Shown piece after piece: positions 9,447 through 22,289 of a stretch of DNA of 64,000 nucleotides. Where the stretch lies: positions 143,875,167 to 143,939,166 of the forward strand of contig NC_061114.1 of NCBI RefSeq assembly GCF_002878395.1, read 5' to 3'. The stretch's first letter is position 1. The number at the start of each line of letters is the position of its first letter. Below the pieces are notes generated by a model. The model had not been told where the DNA came from and searched no databases. It worked only from the letters and a program-made list of their open reading frames with translations. The translations under genes were made by a program, and so were the position numbers. The DNA comes from Capsicum annuum. Its lineage: Eukaryota; Streptophyta; Magnoliopsida; Solanales; Solanaceae.

Positions 9447-11813
9447 TGTAATACTCCATACTTCTACCTAGCTTAAAATCATCCCAAAAATATTAAAGAT
9501 GTATTTTAAAAGATGAATACACTTTTATACATGTGAAATTTTCAATTTTTTACTTTTTTGTGTGGGAAATTGAATAAGATTTCCATCGATATCAAATTCT
9601 CCCAAATCCGACACCCGGACGTAGAGTTAGAGCCATTTTAGTAAGACAGTGTGCCACTTGAGCTATCAACGCATCGTAGAGCATGCCAAAATGACAATCG
9701 TCAAAATTTAGTGGGCCATCACGATTATGACACATCGCTCGAAGGTTCAAGTCCAGAGTTGTCAATTTTCAGCATCTCAGCACGATACCAGCGTGTCGCG
9801 GTAAGATTACAGGTCCCATCCAGTATTGCAACGCGATTTCACCATGTCGCGCCGTCAGCCCAGTTTCCAGTTGGTAATTTCTAGCAGCACAACGCGATAG
9901 CACTGGATTGCTCTAGGTTCCTAAATCGAGTTTTCAGTGACGAAAAATAAAAACCTTCTAAGGGCAATTGGGTCTTTTGCCATGACCCAGATCAGCCTTT
10001 AACCATAAAATTATGCCCTAAAAACCCTATTACATCACTTTTCCTCACTTTCTCTCAAGAATAAATTCTTTCTCTCTCAAGAACAAGAACCCTAGCTCTC
10101 AAATTCAAGGGACAAATCACAAGAACTCTCTATCAATCCTTCTAAATTCATTAACTCAGGTATGCATAGTGTTTAATTATGGATTTCTTTCGTCCATGAA
10201 GCCCTAGAATCAAGTTTTAAACTATGAATTATGATATTCATGCTATGTGTTGATTATGTTCATGTTGTTGTTGTTGTATGATTCCTAAGTTGGAATTTTT
10301 ATGTGTTTTTATGAGAATATGTTAGCATGTGATTTGAAAACCATGAATTTTAGTAGGTTATGACAAGTTAATTTGATGAATTATGCCATGCCCTAAGTTA
10401 TGTGCCCTAAGTGTCTGAAAAAATGCCTAAGAGACTAGAAATTATGTAATATTACTAAATTGTGACTTAAGTGATGAATTCATGTTTTTCCCTCATGTTC
10501 AAATTACTCCCATGCTATTGTGGGGCAATGTAAATGTTTGTTAAAATGATCATGATGCTAGAGTATGGAATTATGACATTGATTATATGCGTTCCTTCCA
10601 TGTACAAAATTATGATAACCATGTACTTCATGAAATCCCCAACTTATTGTATTATGAATTGTTGATATTGGTCATATATTTAAGAAGTGTCAAGTCTTGT
10701 TAGTTTCATGCTATCGAGTCCTGGGGGTACTTGTACCCGATAATTTAGCTGTATGCCTAGAGCCAGTGTCATGTTTTCACGATACTCTCAGTCAATCTAC
10801 GATTAGTAGAATTTAGTCAGTCACTTGACTCAGGAAAACTCAGTCAATTCAGTACCAGTCCAGTAACCAGTAATCTCAGTAATCCAGTAATCCAGTGGTG
10901 TGGTATTAACACCTTTCCAATTGGGGTTACAGATTGGACCCCAACTCAGCTATAATAGCTTATTAGGGGTATGTCGGTTAGATGAATTCTCCCACAGTTT
11001 CAGTTATAGAATCAGGACTGTCAGATACTGTCACTCAGTCTCAGTAATAGAACTCAGATAGTTCTTCAGATACCAGGACTATCAGATACAGTCACTCAGT
11101 ATAGTATGAAACTCAGCTAGTTTCATCAGAATCTAGACTATCAGATACAGTCACTCATTATCAGTTATCTCAGTTATCAGTAGCTCACGTTATCAGTATT
11201 CAGACCTAGTAGTCAGTATTACCATGTATTCAGTTTCAGTTACGTATTCATGCATGTATTCTCACGTTCATGTTATTCATTCAGTTAGTATTATTCATAT
11301 ATATGAGCCATTTCATTCAGCTACCTCACTTGTATACCAGTACATTTAACGTACTGACGCATTTGCACTGTGATATTTTATACCATAGGTTTAAAAGGAT
11401 GAGCTTCCGAGCATCCTTAGTAGATCAGACGTTCAATATCCAAACTAGCAGTGAGCCTTCATCGTTCGAGGATAACATGATTATTTTATTACTTTATTAT
11501 TTTAGTTGTTCAGAGTTAGTTGGGGACATGTCCTATCATCTCCACAGATTTTTGACAGTTTAGAGGCTTTCAAACTACAGCATGTTTTAGACAGTTTATT
11601 TCAATTTTGGGTATTATTATAACCCATTACAGACAGTGTTTTATATTCAGTATTAGTTCAGTTTTAAACCTTATGGCCTTACAGCTTATATTCCATATAA
11701 TTACAGTATATTATTCAGTGCTCAATTACAGATATCAGTCATGAGTTAACTTATGATCCTTCAGGGTCATAAGCATCGTGTAATATTTTGGGTACCAGAT
11801 TCGAGGCGTTACA
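9447..11813 (+). mobile_element. Solo LTR of an E-type Ty3 chromovirus
   Basis: It starts TGTAATACTCCATACTT and ends CGAGGCGTTACA, matching the LTR ends of element E (TGTAATATCCCATACTT and GGGGCGTTACA). It is 2367 bp, close to E's 2338-bp LTR. The flanks are a perfect 5-bp repeat ACCAC (9442-9446 and 11814-11818), and no internal region is attached, so it is a solo LTR left by LTR-LTR recombination. Confidence 0.88.
11015..11165. repeat. About 60-bp degenerate tandem repeats in the solo LTR
   Basis: Three units share the core GGACTATCAGATACAGTCAC with CTCAG after it, separated by segments such as AACTCAGATAGTTC. The wider region 10780-11240 is rich in CAGT-type short repeats. Confidence 0.7.
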
Positions 11814-11818
11814 ACCAC

Positions 11819-12004
11819 AAAGCACCTTTTCTTTCATTCTAGTTCACCCACTTATTGAAAAAAAAATTTCTACATATTTTTTCAAGCATGTTTGCTCTTT
11901 TGAAATTCACTTACAAAATCACAATGCATTATTACTTTCCTAAAATGTCTTACCATCACCTCCAACAAAGGCTTTTAGCCTCAAGTTGGATTTTTCAAGT
12001 TCAA
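11819..12004 (-). other. Interior of element G, part 2
   Basis: Short AT-rich segment between two solo LTRs, directly continuing the sequence before 9442. The left flank of the next insertion is GTTCAAGGAGG, and the text resumes at 13513 with GTAGAGTTCAG. No coding content is recognised. Confidence 0.4.
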
Positions 12005-12009
12005 GGAGG

Positions 12010-13507
12010 TGATAACGCTCAACTTATAAATCAATTTAGTGCAAGACAGTTGTCGTCAATATATTTATCCAACTTTTAGAGTTGGGGTCAAATCTACAGG
12101 GAACACTATGAGTGGCAATTAAATTAATTTGAGGCTATAGCTATAAGTTGAATTCAAATAGATGATATGAAGAGATAAAATTGAGGTTTTGGATGATCAA
12201 TAAATCATTGTTGGTCACTTTAGTTTCAGTGTTTGTAAATCATGAGTTTATGAAATAACCAGGATTATATTCACTAGGGCTTTTGGTACATGACAGATGA
12301 TAAAAGCAGTTCAAGATTCTCACGGTGGTTAGGATAACAAGCTATCTTTATCAATGATATGCTTAAATGTCTCTCGACTATTTAAGCATCTAATTTCCTA
12401 ATCATCTCAGACTTAAGAAATCGCTACTCACTGCCCATATTTTACCTCAGGTTAATCAACCTTACTACAATGCTGATTATTAAATGAAGTATTTTCGAGT
12501 CCCTGTTGATAATTCACTTCCTACTGTATATGATTTCTTTCTCAAGAAAATCAAAGTAGGTGTGTCCACTGTTTGCAACCAACAGACGTTAATTAAAATC
12601 TCAGAATTATCAAGAAATCCTAACACCTATTAAATCTTAAGTGCTTAGCACATCATCATGACCTAACCCTAGATCCCATAATTCAGGTTAATGGAGTTTA
12701 GCCACTCATGATGCAAAGAATGAAATACATAATTGAATTCATAATTGAGAAGATTAACTTATGGAGATGAATAATAATGAGTGAATCATAGATTAGATCA
12801 CAAAGGAAAATTCAAAAATAGTGATAATAATCTCTTCAAAGTATTTTATTTTTCAAGCCTAGAAACTCCAGAGAGAAAATATAAAAAATACGTCTCTTCA
12901 AACTCAAGTGCCAACCCTTAGAAAAATCATAAACAATGCTTTTTATAGTTAATCCTAAATAAGGAAGTAAAATTAAAGTTGTAGCTTTTTCTCGGAATAG
13001 ACGACAACATCCATGACAACTTATCAGGAGTTTGATGGCTTATCACAGATGTCGTCAGCTCCTCTACACTTTTGGCTTCTATTGTCTAAGGCTGACGACG
13101 ATGTTGATGCCTTATCACTAACCTGACGGCTTATCACGAATGTCATCACAAAAATGTCTTCAACTTCCATTCTCTGTTTAAGGATGACGACATTCATGAT
13201 GGCGTATCATACTTTTGACGTTATATCACCAGATATCATCACAGGCTTTAATTTATGATTAAGTCAGACGACAACTGTGATAGCCTATCATAGGGCTGAC
13301 GACTTATCACAGATGTCGTTAGCCACACTTCTCTTCAGATTCCTCCAGATTTTAACTTCTTTGCTTCAATTCTTGTTAGTTCTTTATCCCATCAGCTTAA
13401 ACTGTCAAATTAGACATAAAAAAATCAAAAACGATAAAAGTTGCTTAAGAATTTGTAATTATTCTTGGTTAAAGGTCTTAAATGTGTTAGTAATTGCTCA
13501 CACATCA
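12010..13507 (-). mobile_element. Solo LTR, Athila/Tat-like, minus oriented
   Basis: On the minus strand it begins TGATGTGTGAGCAATTAC and ends TTGAGCGTTATCA, 1498 bp. Perfect flanking repeat GGAGG lies at 12005-12009 and 13508-13512. The TTGAGCGTTATCA end matches the solo LTR at 38348-39841 and resembles the Athila-like LTR end at 26238. A TATAAAAA box lies on the minus strand at 12940-12947. Repeated blocks around GACGACATCTGTGATAAG (about 12990-13320) suggest promoter-side subrepeats. Confidence 0.87.
12985..13325. repeat. Degenerate GACGAC...TTATCAC subrepeats in the LTR
   Basis: Motifs like TGACGACTTATCACAGATGT recur about six times with variable spacing in the upstream (U3-like) half of the minus-oriented solo LTR. 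Such palindrome-like blocks could be transcription-factor sites; this is inference. Confidence 0.55.
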
Positions 13508-13512
13508 GGAGG

Positions 13513-16500
13513 GTAGAGTTCAGAAAAGGAAATATTGCAAAAGGAATTAAGATTGGTAATATGGTTGTCAAAGAAAGAACATTAAGCTCAAATGAGATAA
13601 CTAGTGATAGAATTTGTATAAAGGCGGGTTTTAAGGATAAAGAGGCTTCACAAAATTACAAAAAAGACCTAAAAGCATATCTCCAATCAAATACAATTAT
13701 GACTAACATTGATAGACTAACTGGGCATGTTTAAGATGACATAATTATGCACAAGAATTATTTAACAAAAACTCACTACATATTTCATTCAAATTATTCA
13801 AGATAGATTAATTTACTTCTTAAACAAGAACAAAATAAGTCATAAGTATAATTTAAAAGACAACCACCTAATGAGTTAAGAGTAGAAAAAAGAGTCAAAG
13901 TGTTGTCACTAACATTATTCACTTCCATGACGCTTGTATTTATAAAATTTTGGAGTGTTGTGATCAATCCAACATTTCACAATGCAAGAAAAAGTTTAAT
14001 AGCACCAAACAAGCTACAATTCCACTCAAAATGGGAAATAATTACCATAGTTACTTAGACTTCACTATAAATCATATTAGGCTCTCACCCTCAATCCTAA
14101 AATACATAGGATACTCAGACTTCTCCAAGGAATACCAACATTATAGAAAATGATATTTTTCCTTAAGAATATCGTTACTGAATCCATCACCAGGAAATAT
14201 CATTCAAAACAACTTAAAAGGCTGGGTAAAGAAATTAAAGAAGCTAAAAACAAATTAAAAAAAAGGAAAAGTGACTAATCCCACAAAGGACTCTTTCATC
14301 ACAACCAAATCAAAATAATCCCAATAAGGGAATCAATCCAACAATCATACAAATCAAGCCCGACGAGGGCATAATAATATTAAAATACACAAATCCAAGT
14401 ACAATAAGAGCAAAAATATATCAAAATGCAATAATAATAGTACAAGCCCAATCATAAGTATAAACTAATCCACCCTCAACTTAAACTTATTGCATTATCT
14501 CTAATGTGTACAAAATAAATTAGGAAAGGAGGTAGGGAGTCCTTGATTTTGTATCATGCACTCCCAACCACTCTTAATATCATTATCATAAGAATATTTA
14601 GCATCATAATCAAACCACAAGACAGAAGAATCATTATTATCATCTGATCCACTGAGAGAAGTGGATACTTAGGCTTTAAAACAATCCAAAACTCATCGCA
14701 CCATTCCATCGGTTATAAAAAAACTTTATCCCTCTTTTTTTATTTTTTATAATCTCAGAGTGAGAATAGCTGAACTCACCATGATACTTGGCCCAAAAAG
14801 TATATGTTTTTTAGAATCTAGAAAGATGGACCCCCTACTTCTTTTAATCATCTAGAAACTTATCAAAATTTTTTTTGGAACAAATATAGTAGACCCCTCA
14901 AATGGCTCACATTGTCCTGAATAGACACCAACTCTCATTCCTGACTCAACTTCGCTGCAAATGTCTCAAATAGTCTCGTGACTAATGGCCTACATGAGTT
15001 AGTCTCAATTTGAAATGACTTCCCTACATTGACTTTTCTTTTGTCGCTCTTGGTAACTGTATCTTCTCCATGTTTTTTCAATAGATAGATTGGCTTTGTT
15101 GGATGTTATCAATTATTATTTAGGTATTATTTTGTTTATATCAAAACAATGATCACTTCTTAATTCTAAGTCTCACCCAAAATCACATGTAATTCTAACA
15201 AATTGAATAAAAAATCATGAACAAATTATACCCTAAATTGAGAGAAAATAATAAGAAGCGAAGAAGAATTTACAAATTGAAAAGTTTAAGGGTATATAAT
15301 TCCTACCTTGACTCTTACAATTTTAATGAAATGATAAAGAGTTTTGTAAGTATGGTGAAGATAGAAGCAAATCAGGCACCTGAGAAAAGATTTAAGGGGT
15401 TTTGCCAAATTGTTACCTAACCTAAATTATTTTGACTATTCAACTCCTACAAATGCGATAAATGGCCACTTTTGTGGTCTTGAATGAACTTTGACTTTTT
15501 TCTTAAGTGTAGATTCAACTGCATTAGCTATACCTACATTTGTAAACAAATGACCACTTTTGCTCTTTTGAACCGGTGCAATTCTAGTTTCATACTTTTC
15601 AAATAATGAATGCTCCATTTGGCATTTTCAAGGTAGAACAACCCCAAACTTTATTTCCATCAAAATTTTTGCATTCTAACCACTTTCCAAAATTCTAAAA
15701 CTTCGTGAATTAGTCAAAAATAAAATCCTAAGCTACTCTAAAGAAAATCAGCAATAGCTTTAAAATTTTTGAAAATAATTAGTTGCCTCCCATCAAGCAC
15801 TTGATTTACATCACAACACAACACAAGCAACCTTACTATTTATCTCTCCACTTTGAGAATTTTAATCTTATACCCATTTACTTCATATCAAATTCTCGTT
15901 GAGGCTCTTTGGGCAATGATAAGAAAATCAATAGGCCAGTTTTTGGTATAAAAAATCCAAACTATAAGGACCTTGTCCCTCTTCTCCAAAATCTTTTATT
16001 TTCTCAATAGTTTCAATTTCTATTACATCAATCGAGAACAATGTAAAAAATGGTAGAAATATATTTATGCCTCTCCATTATTGAATTTGCCTCTTTCTTG
16101 ACATCCTCATCCCTAAATGAACTAGAGTTCTAAAAAATAATTGATTGATTTTTTCTTGCAACTTTAGTATCATTTCAACAATTTTATCATCTTGTATTAA
16201 ATTGGCCTCGGTTGGATGACAAATACACATTAGCTCATGAAAATAAATCTTGACCTCTTTTTTATTAGGGACAGTCTCAAAAATATCATCGTCAACCATG
16301 TGAAGTTAAGCATTGCATACCTCAACCTTTTCATTCAATTTGTCATCCAACTTCTCAAAATTAATTTTAAATTGTTCCACCCTTTGACTTTGCTCAACGT
16401 ATATTTTAAAAAATTCAGCCATCATTAGGGAGATTCTTCAACATTGTTTTCCATAGATTTAAGTTGCTGAGTTTGGTTCAATAGCCATTCTTGACTCATA

Positions 16501-17551
16501 ATTTTATCTTTATCAAGTTCTTCTCCATGTTGAGACTTATACAAAGCTTGCTAGAATCTACCTAAGGAAAAATCCATAATTTTTCTAACTTCATCATCTT
16601 TATTTTGAATTTAGACCCACTATTTAGTCTAGAATCGCCAATCTTTCACTCTTCTCCCTTATGTTTCATAACATCACCTCAATTTCCTCCCTTTGAGAAT
16701 TAGAGATTTTTTCACCATAATTTTGATCTTCTTCTTTAAGTAGAACCACTTCTTTACATCTGCAATTTTAATTGAGGTCATAAATTTTTTTGTACTATTA
16801 GTTTGTCTTGAAGTATCTTCTATAGTAATTTCTTCCTAAGAAGTATGCAATTTCATGGCACTTGCAAGGAGATGTACTTCCTTATCCATTTTAAACATCC
16901 AATCCAAGATAGTTTGAAGCATTGCATTAATGGCTACATAACTAGCTCTTTGTTCTTCCCTTTCCATCTTATTACTCCTAGAAAACTCAAAAGCACAACT
17001 AGTATTTTGTTTTACAATAACAAGGGAAAATGAGGCAACATCTAATTACTCTAATGTCCATCTTGACCACCATAAAAATAATAAGCATACCATCATAGTA
17101 TCGAGATAGTGCATATACCTCTCTCTTGGGGGCATTTTCTCAATCTTACCAAAAAAGTGGTCCTCTAAATAAGGACATAAGTCATCAAAATTAAAATTAC
17201 AATTATATCGCTCATTTTCATCCCATGACGTCATAGTAAAAAGAAAATAAAAAATAAAAGCTAACTAACACAAGAAATATAAGAAAATCAAAACCACATA
17301 TTCATAAGTTTGAATCAAAATAAGTAAGCTCAAATCTCAAACTAACTCAATACACTAAATTTTTTCCTAAAAATGGACTCGTTTTGATAAGACTCTATTA
17401 CACCCATGAAACCAAAGAAGAAAATATATACAGTTATTAGCAATATATTTACCCGACTCAATTACTCAGAGTCGATCCGACAAAGAATTGAGAGAATAAG
17501 GAATTAAAACTACTCACTCGAGTCTAAACAAAGGATAAAGATATTTTTAGC
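13513..17551 (-). pseudogene. Interior of element G with degenerate gag-like frames
   Basis: Minus-strand frames begin near 17234 (MTSWDENERYNCNFNFDD), then continue with stops and shifts through about 16060 and again at 15618-15436. The translation is rich in lysine and glutamate, with coiled-coil-like stretches such as EMILKLQEKINQLF, but no reverse transcriptase, integrase or zinc knuckle is seen. With the two solo LTRs removed the interior is about 4.9 kb. This fits a large non-autonomous retrotransposon (LARD-like) or a decayed Tat-type element; the protein's identity is unknown. Confidence 0.4.
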
Positions 17552-18381
17552 GGGGTTTTTGATTAAAAAGGAACACAAAAAGATAGATTCAACAATAAAA
17601 AGGATTGGATGATCAATGAACTACACAAATTAGGATGAGTATGGGAATGGGGAATTAATTAATATCATTGATCCATTGTATTTAACTAATTACTCACTAC
17701 TTAAATTATAAATTCACCAATTATCCTTGGATTATAAATTACCCACTAATGTCTCTCTGCCAATAATGTATTTATATTTACTTATTCTCTCAAACCAAGA
17801 TAAGAAACATTAACCACAAACCAATTTTAAGCTACACTAAGATTTTCCTATCTCTAGCTAAATCAATTAAATGGAGTTTAAAGCCCCAAATCATGCCAAT
17901 TAATATTTTCCTACCTTAATTAACTCTTTTGAGTTTAACCAAAGTAAATGGAAAATTCCCACTCTAATATCCTCTTTGAAGTCAATTAAAGTAGAAATCA
18001 AATAAATCTCAAGATTAATTAGATAAACAAACACCCTATCATAAAGTAGTAAAAATTTAATAATACAAAAGCATAAGATCGAATCATAACCCAAATTTAA
18101 AACATAAATATTTCATTAAATCTAATTAGAATATCCAAGTATGAATTTAACAACTAAATCTAAAATTAGTCAGAACAAAGCAAGGAATTGAGAAAGGGTT
18201 AAGAATTTCTCAATGAGGTACTCCAATCTTCACTTGCAGGGTGTTCGATGAAGAACCCCAGCCTCCAAGCTTGAGAAAAATAGCCAAAGACATGTTTGAG
18301 AGATCTTGGAATAAGTTTAATACGAATTGAGATTTGAAAAATAAAAATATTCCACTTTTCCCTAAATAGTGCCTTAATGAC
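17552..18381 (-). repeat. LTR-like repeat, copy 2 (element G, probable 5' LTR), truncated
   Basis: It matches copy 1 from GGGGTTTTTGATTAAAA through the CTCCAAGCTTGA block to CCTAAATAGTGCCTTAATGAC, where copy 1 continues as CCCTGAACAGTGCCCTAACAAC. The match ends exactly where element B's LTR begins (18382), so B inserted here. The missing right part of this copy is not found elsewhere in the window. Confidence 0.55.
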
Positions 18382-20982
18382 TGAAACACCCAACACTTTG
18401 GCCTTGCAAAAATTCTTGGGTTTTGGACCTTTTTCCATGATATGACTCAGGGTACTAGTAGTACTCTTGGATACAACTTAGTGACCCCTCACTTGTATCT
18501 TAAGGAGTGTGATGGGGATTACACAATGTCTAAGATACGACTTAGCCTCCCTATGGTCATAAATTTAGGTACGAGTTATATCATGTCAACTCGTATGGTG
18601 TCTTAGGTATTTTCTTACTAAAACTATCTTAGGTATGGGTCAGGGTATGGTTTAGGGTGCCATTCATACCCTAAGATATGATTTAAGCATGTGTAGTAAT
18701 ACCTTGGTCAATGTAGGGGTCCTTGGTGATGCCTAGGGTATAATTTAGGGTACTACTTGTACCCTAGGGTATGGTTTAATGAGAGAGTCACACCCTCCTA
18801 CGGGTTGGGTTTTCAGCCTTTTAGTTGAGGGCTTTATAGATATTTCTCACCCTAAAACCCTTAAGTCCCATCACTATATAACCTATTGTAGATTCTTTTA
18901 ACACATTTTAGAAGATCCAAACTCACCAAAAATGCTCTCTAAATCACTTTTGAAGATTTGAGGCTAGGGTTTAAAGAGGTGTTCTTATAGAGGCTAAAAG
19001 GGTCAAGTTTCTTCCATGAATCTTCTTGTATTAGGCATGTATCTCTTTCCTCATTGTTAGTTAAAAATGTCATATGTTTTAAAGAAAGATTTTGACTTGC
19101 AAATGGTGTTTTTAGAAATCAAATGTTGAAGGTTATAAAGCATAGTGTTGGGTATTGTTTGTTCTTTCTTTAACTTGTGTTTATACGTGTTTTTGGTGAT
19201 GTTTTCCACATGTGGGTTCTTGTTGATTGTGGATTAACAAATGGGTCATAAGTAACCCTAAGATTGATGACTTCTACTTTATTTTTGGTCTTGATAAAAG
19301 TGTGCCCTCAAGTTGTTTGTGAAAATATCTAAGAGGATTAAATAGTTACTTAATAATGGAGTATTGAACTATGGTAGTGTTCTAGTGATCTTGAATGAGA
19401 TAACTACCTATTGATCTTGAATGAGATATGAAGTTGTTACGATGAATATGAATGCTTGGTAAATGGTTAGGAAAGGCATTATTGGCCATGTAATGAGTTA
19501 ATATATGTCCTTGGTAGTTGGTTGACTAAATTGGGTTAAAGTCCATAAACACGAACTTGATTTGTGATTGAACTAAAGATGGGTATACGAATGCTAATGA
19601 GGAATAATTGGATTTTAAAGGTCATAATGACCATAAATGAACTTGCATCATATATGAACTAAGGCATCATCCTAATTAAATGATTGGTTGATTAAATGGT
19701 TTCATAAATATCATGTGGTTATAGATGTAATGTTGAATCATAGCTTTGGTGACTTGAATTGTCTAAATAGGTTCATGTTCTTATGTGTTGAATTGAATGA
19801 GTGTTAATATATGTCTAAAAGGGGTTAGAGTTCAAATGTTGCCTAGTAATGAGAATAAGAGGGCTTGTGGTTCAATCCCCTTGCCTAATATGTTAGTTTA
19901 TGGTTCGAGTCCACTTACCAAATAAAGTGTGAAGGTTTGTGGTTCGATTCCACTTATCATGTAAGATATGAAGGTTTGCGGTTTAGGTCCACTTACTTTT
20001 TATAAACTAAAGGTTTGTGGTTTGGGTTCACTTACCATGTTAGACGTGAAGGTTTGTGGTCGGGTTCACTTACTATATAATGCATGAATGTTTATGGTTT
20101 GGGTCCACTTACTGTATAAGGTATGAAGGTTTGTGGTTTATGTCCACTTGCCATATAAGATGAGTTGGTCTGTGGTTCAGGTCCACTTACTATATAAAAT
20201 GTGGAAGATAGAGGTTCGAGTACTCTTGTCTAACGTAATGAAGAAGCTAAATGTTCTAAAATGTAAGCGTGCAAAGTTAGGTGTCCTTCACTCCATGTCT
20301 CATGAATGAATGCTTCAAGAATATATGTTATGACTTGTTCCCTGATTTGGCATGTTATGTAACTATATGTATACATATCTTCATATATGCCTATATTGAT
20401 GTAAATATAGATGGGTATGATAGTTTGGCTTGGTTTGGACAATTGCACTATTTATCTTTGTAATTGAGTTACATGCTAGAACTCTAACCGCTAACCATCT
20501 TCAGCCTCTATGTACGTACGCGACATAGGTGCCGAAGCTTTTTTCTTTTCTTCTTACATAATGACCAAGTGTTTGGTGAATCGTGTGGTGACATTGAAGT
20601 GACATTGAAGTGGTAAGCTTTCATTGTTCAGAAGGCATACATTTATGGTCTTTCACTTTATGTCATAGACTTGTTTTATTTTGACTCGATGTTGGCTATT
20701 ATCAGGGATATGTCCCACTATGTTTAGATATTGGATTTGTAGAGGCTTTGTGGATGACTGTGGACTTGGTTATATTGGGTTAATAAATATTGATGTAAAT
20801 GGTTTGAATTGGCATTTCTTTACCTATGACCCATTGTAATATATTTTCTCCTTTGTATGTATTCGAAATTCATATGATACTTATGGTTAAGGTAATGGTT
20901 AAGTTGGGTTAGTAGGGCGATCTCTGGTCCTAGTTGGGCTTGTGATTACCCATATGACATGGCCTGGCTTTGGGTTGTGTCA
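18382..20982 (+). mobile_element. Element B 5' LTR (Ty3 chromovirus)
   Basis: It begins TGAAACACCCAACACTT and ends TGGGTTGTGTCA, followed directly by a tRNA-iMet-type primer site. The first 1.3 kb recurs at 23642-24953 as the 3' LTR. Length is about 2.6 kb. The LTR family also matches element D's LTR at 57109-59571. Confidence 0.85.
19857..20240. repeat. Minisatellite of about 39-bp units in element B's LTR
   Basis: About nine or ten degenerate units share AAGGTTTGTGGTT, then a variable base, then GGTCCACTTAC and about 14 AT-rich bases. The copies differ from each other by many substitutions. The corresponding part of the 3' LTR is missing, so conservation between LTRs cannot be tested here. 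Confidence 0.85.
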
Positions 20983-20984
20983 AG

Positions 20985-20998
20985 TTTGTATCAGAGCC
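20985..20998 (+). other. Primer-binding site of element B (tRNA-iMet type)
   Basis: TTTGTATCAGAGCC lies 2 bases after the LTR end and matches the usual TGGTATCAGAGC site with one or two changes. Confidence 0.8.
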
Positions 20999-21192
20999 TA
21001 GGTTCATGGTCAGTTGGAAGTCCACAAAACTGTGTCAAGTAGACTCTCTTTTATGGGTGTGTAACATGCCATACTTATAAGAGAAAGGCTACAATGCATT
21101 TAGGAATGTTTTACTTTCTTATTGTCTTATTTCAAGCTACTGAGTCTAAGGTCTTGGATCCTTCTGATTTTCATTTGCTCATCTTTCATATC

Positions 21193-22250
21193 ATGACTCC
21201 AAGAAGATCTGAAGTTCCTGTAGACCTTTCTATCTCGACTGGGGACGATGTTAATGGGAATCGCTCTACTTATGGAGTACATACTCGGTGTAGGGGTCTA
21301 GTGCCTAATGGTCTTATAGTTCCACTGATTCCCTCCAATCCTTTTTCTTTATCACCTTAAGGGGTTGTTACTAATGCTGAGTTATTTCAGTCTATTAATC
21401 TGTTGACTTAATTGGTAGCTTCTCAGTTTGGGAGTGGTATCCCTTTTTCTCCATCCTCTAAGGCTACCAGGGTTGGCTAATATATGAGGTTGCACCCTCC
21501 TATATTAGTGTAAAGGTTAAAGAAAATCCTTAAAGTTTCATTGATAAAATGGATAAGATCTTTTGGATTAGGAATGTGTCGAAAGTTGAAGGTGCTGAAT
21601 TTGTTTCCTATTAATTGAAAGATGTGGCGTATCAATGGTATGAAAAGTGGGAGATATCTAGGGTTGTGGATGCTAGTTCTACCATGTGGGAAGATTTCTA
21701 ATGCCTTCTTAGATCGGTTTTTTTCTCATAAGTTGAGGGAAGGAAAAGATGAAGAATTTGTAGATTTGAGGCAAGATAGGATGTTTGTTAAGGAGTATGC
21801 CTTCAAATTCCATTAGTTTTCTAGGTATTCTCCTGAGATGGTTTTTACCATGAGAGCTAGGATGCATAAGTTTGTTTTGGGACTGTCTCCCAAATTGGTC
21901 CTTGAGATTAAGGCGACTTTGTTGATCAATGAAATAGAAATATCTATGTTTGTTGTGTATATGCAACAAGTGGAGAAAGATAAAAATAAATTGGGTGAGA
22001 TTAGTGTGATGCAAGGTAAGAGGTCTCGGTCTTTTAAGCTAAGTGGAGGCCACTAGTCTAGTGGTAAGTTGTCCATGATGAATAATTAGGTGAGTGGTGA
22101 TTCTTAGGATAGTGGAGCGTAATCAGTGCCGACCTATCCCTTTATAGATTTTGTGGTCAGTATCACCGTGGTGAGTGTGAGAAAGGAAAGAACAAGTGTT
22201 TTGGATGTGGCTAGATTGGAAACATGCAGTGAGAGTGCCTTTCTTGAGTG
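21193..22250 (+). pseudogene. Element B gag remnant
   Basis: An ATG at 21193 opens MTPRRSEVPVD, a chromovirus gag-like start. Further frames contain LKDVAYQWYEKW (about 21618-21655) and a region resembling LERYSPEMV...RARMHKFVLGLSP (about 21820-21900). A zinc-knuckle-like CGQYHRGECEKGKNKCFGC stretch lies at about 22150-22205. Several stops and shifts break the reading frame. Confidence 0.65.
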
Positions 22251-22289
22251 GCTGTTTGGGATGAAAGGGCCCCTATTGCTACTTCATCT

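Noticed and set aside
9651..9884. Coding frame in a CpG-richer patch
   Set aside because: The patch is part of the solo LTR; similar CGCGATGCG-type text recurs in the LTRs at about 36120-36380 and 45100-45290.
19857..20240. Regularly spaced repeats that look like a CRISPR array
   Set aside because: Units are directly tandem with diverged copies and no unique spacers, and they lie inside a plant LTR.
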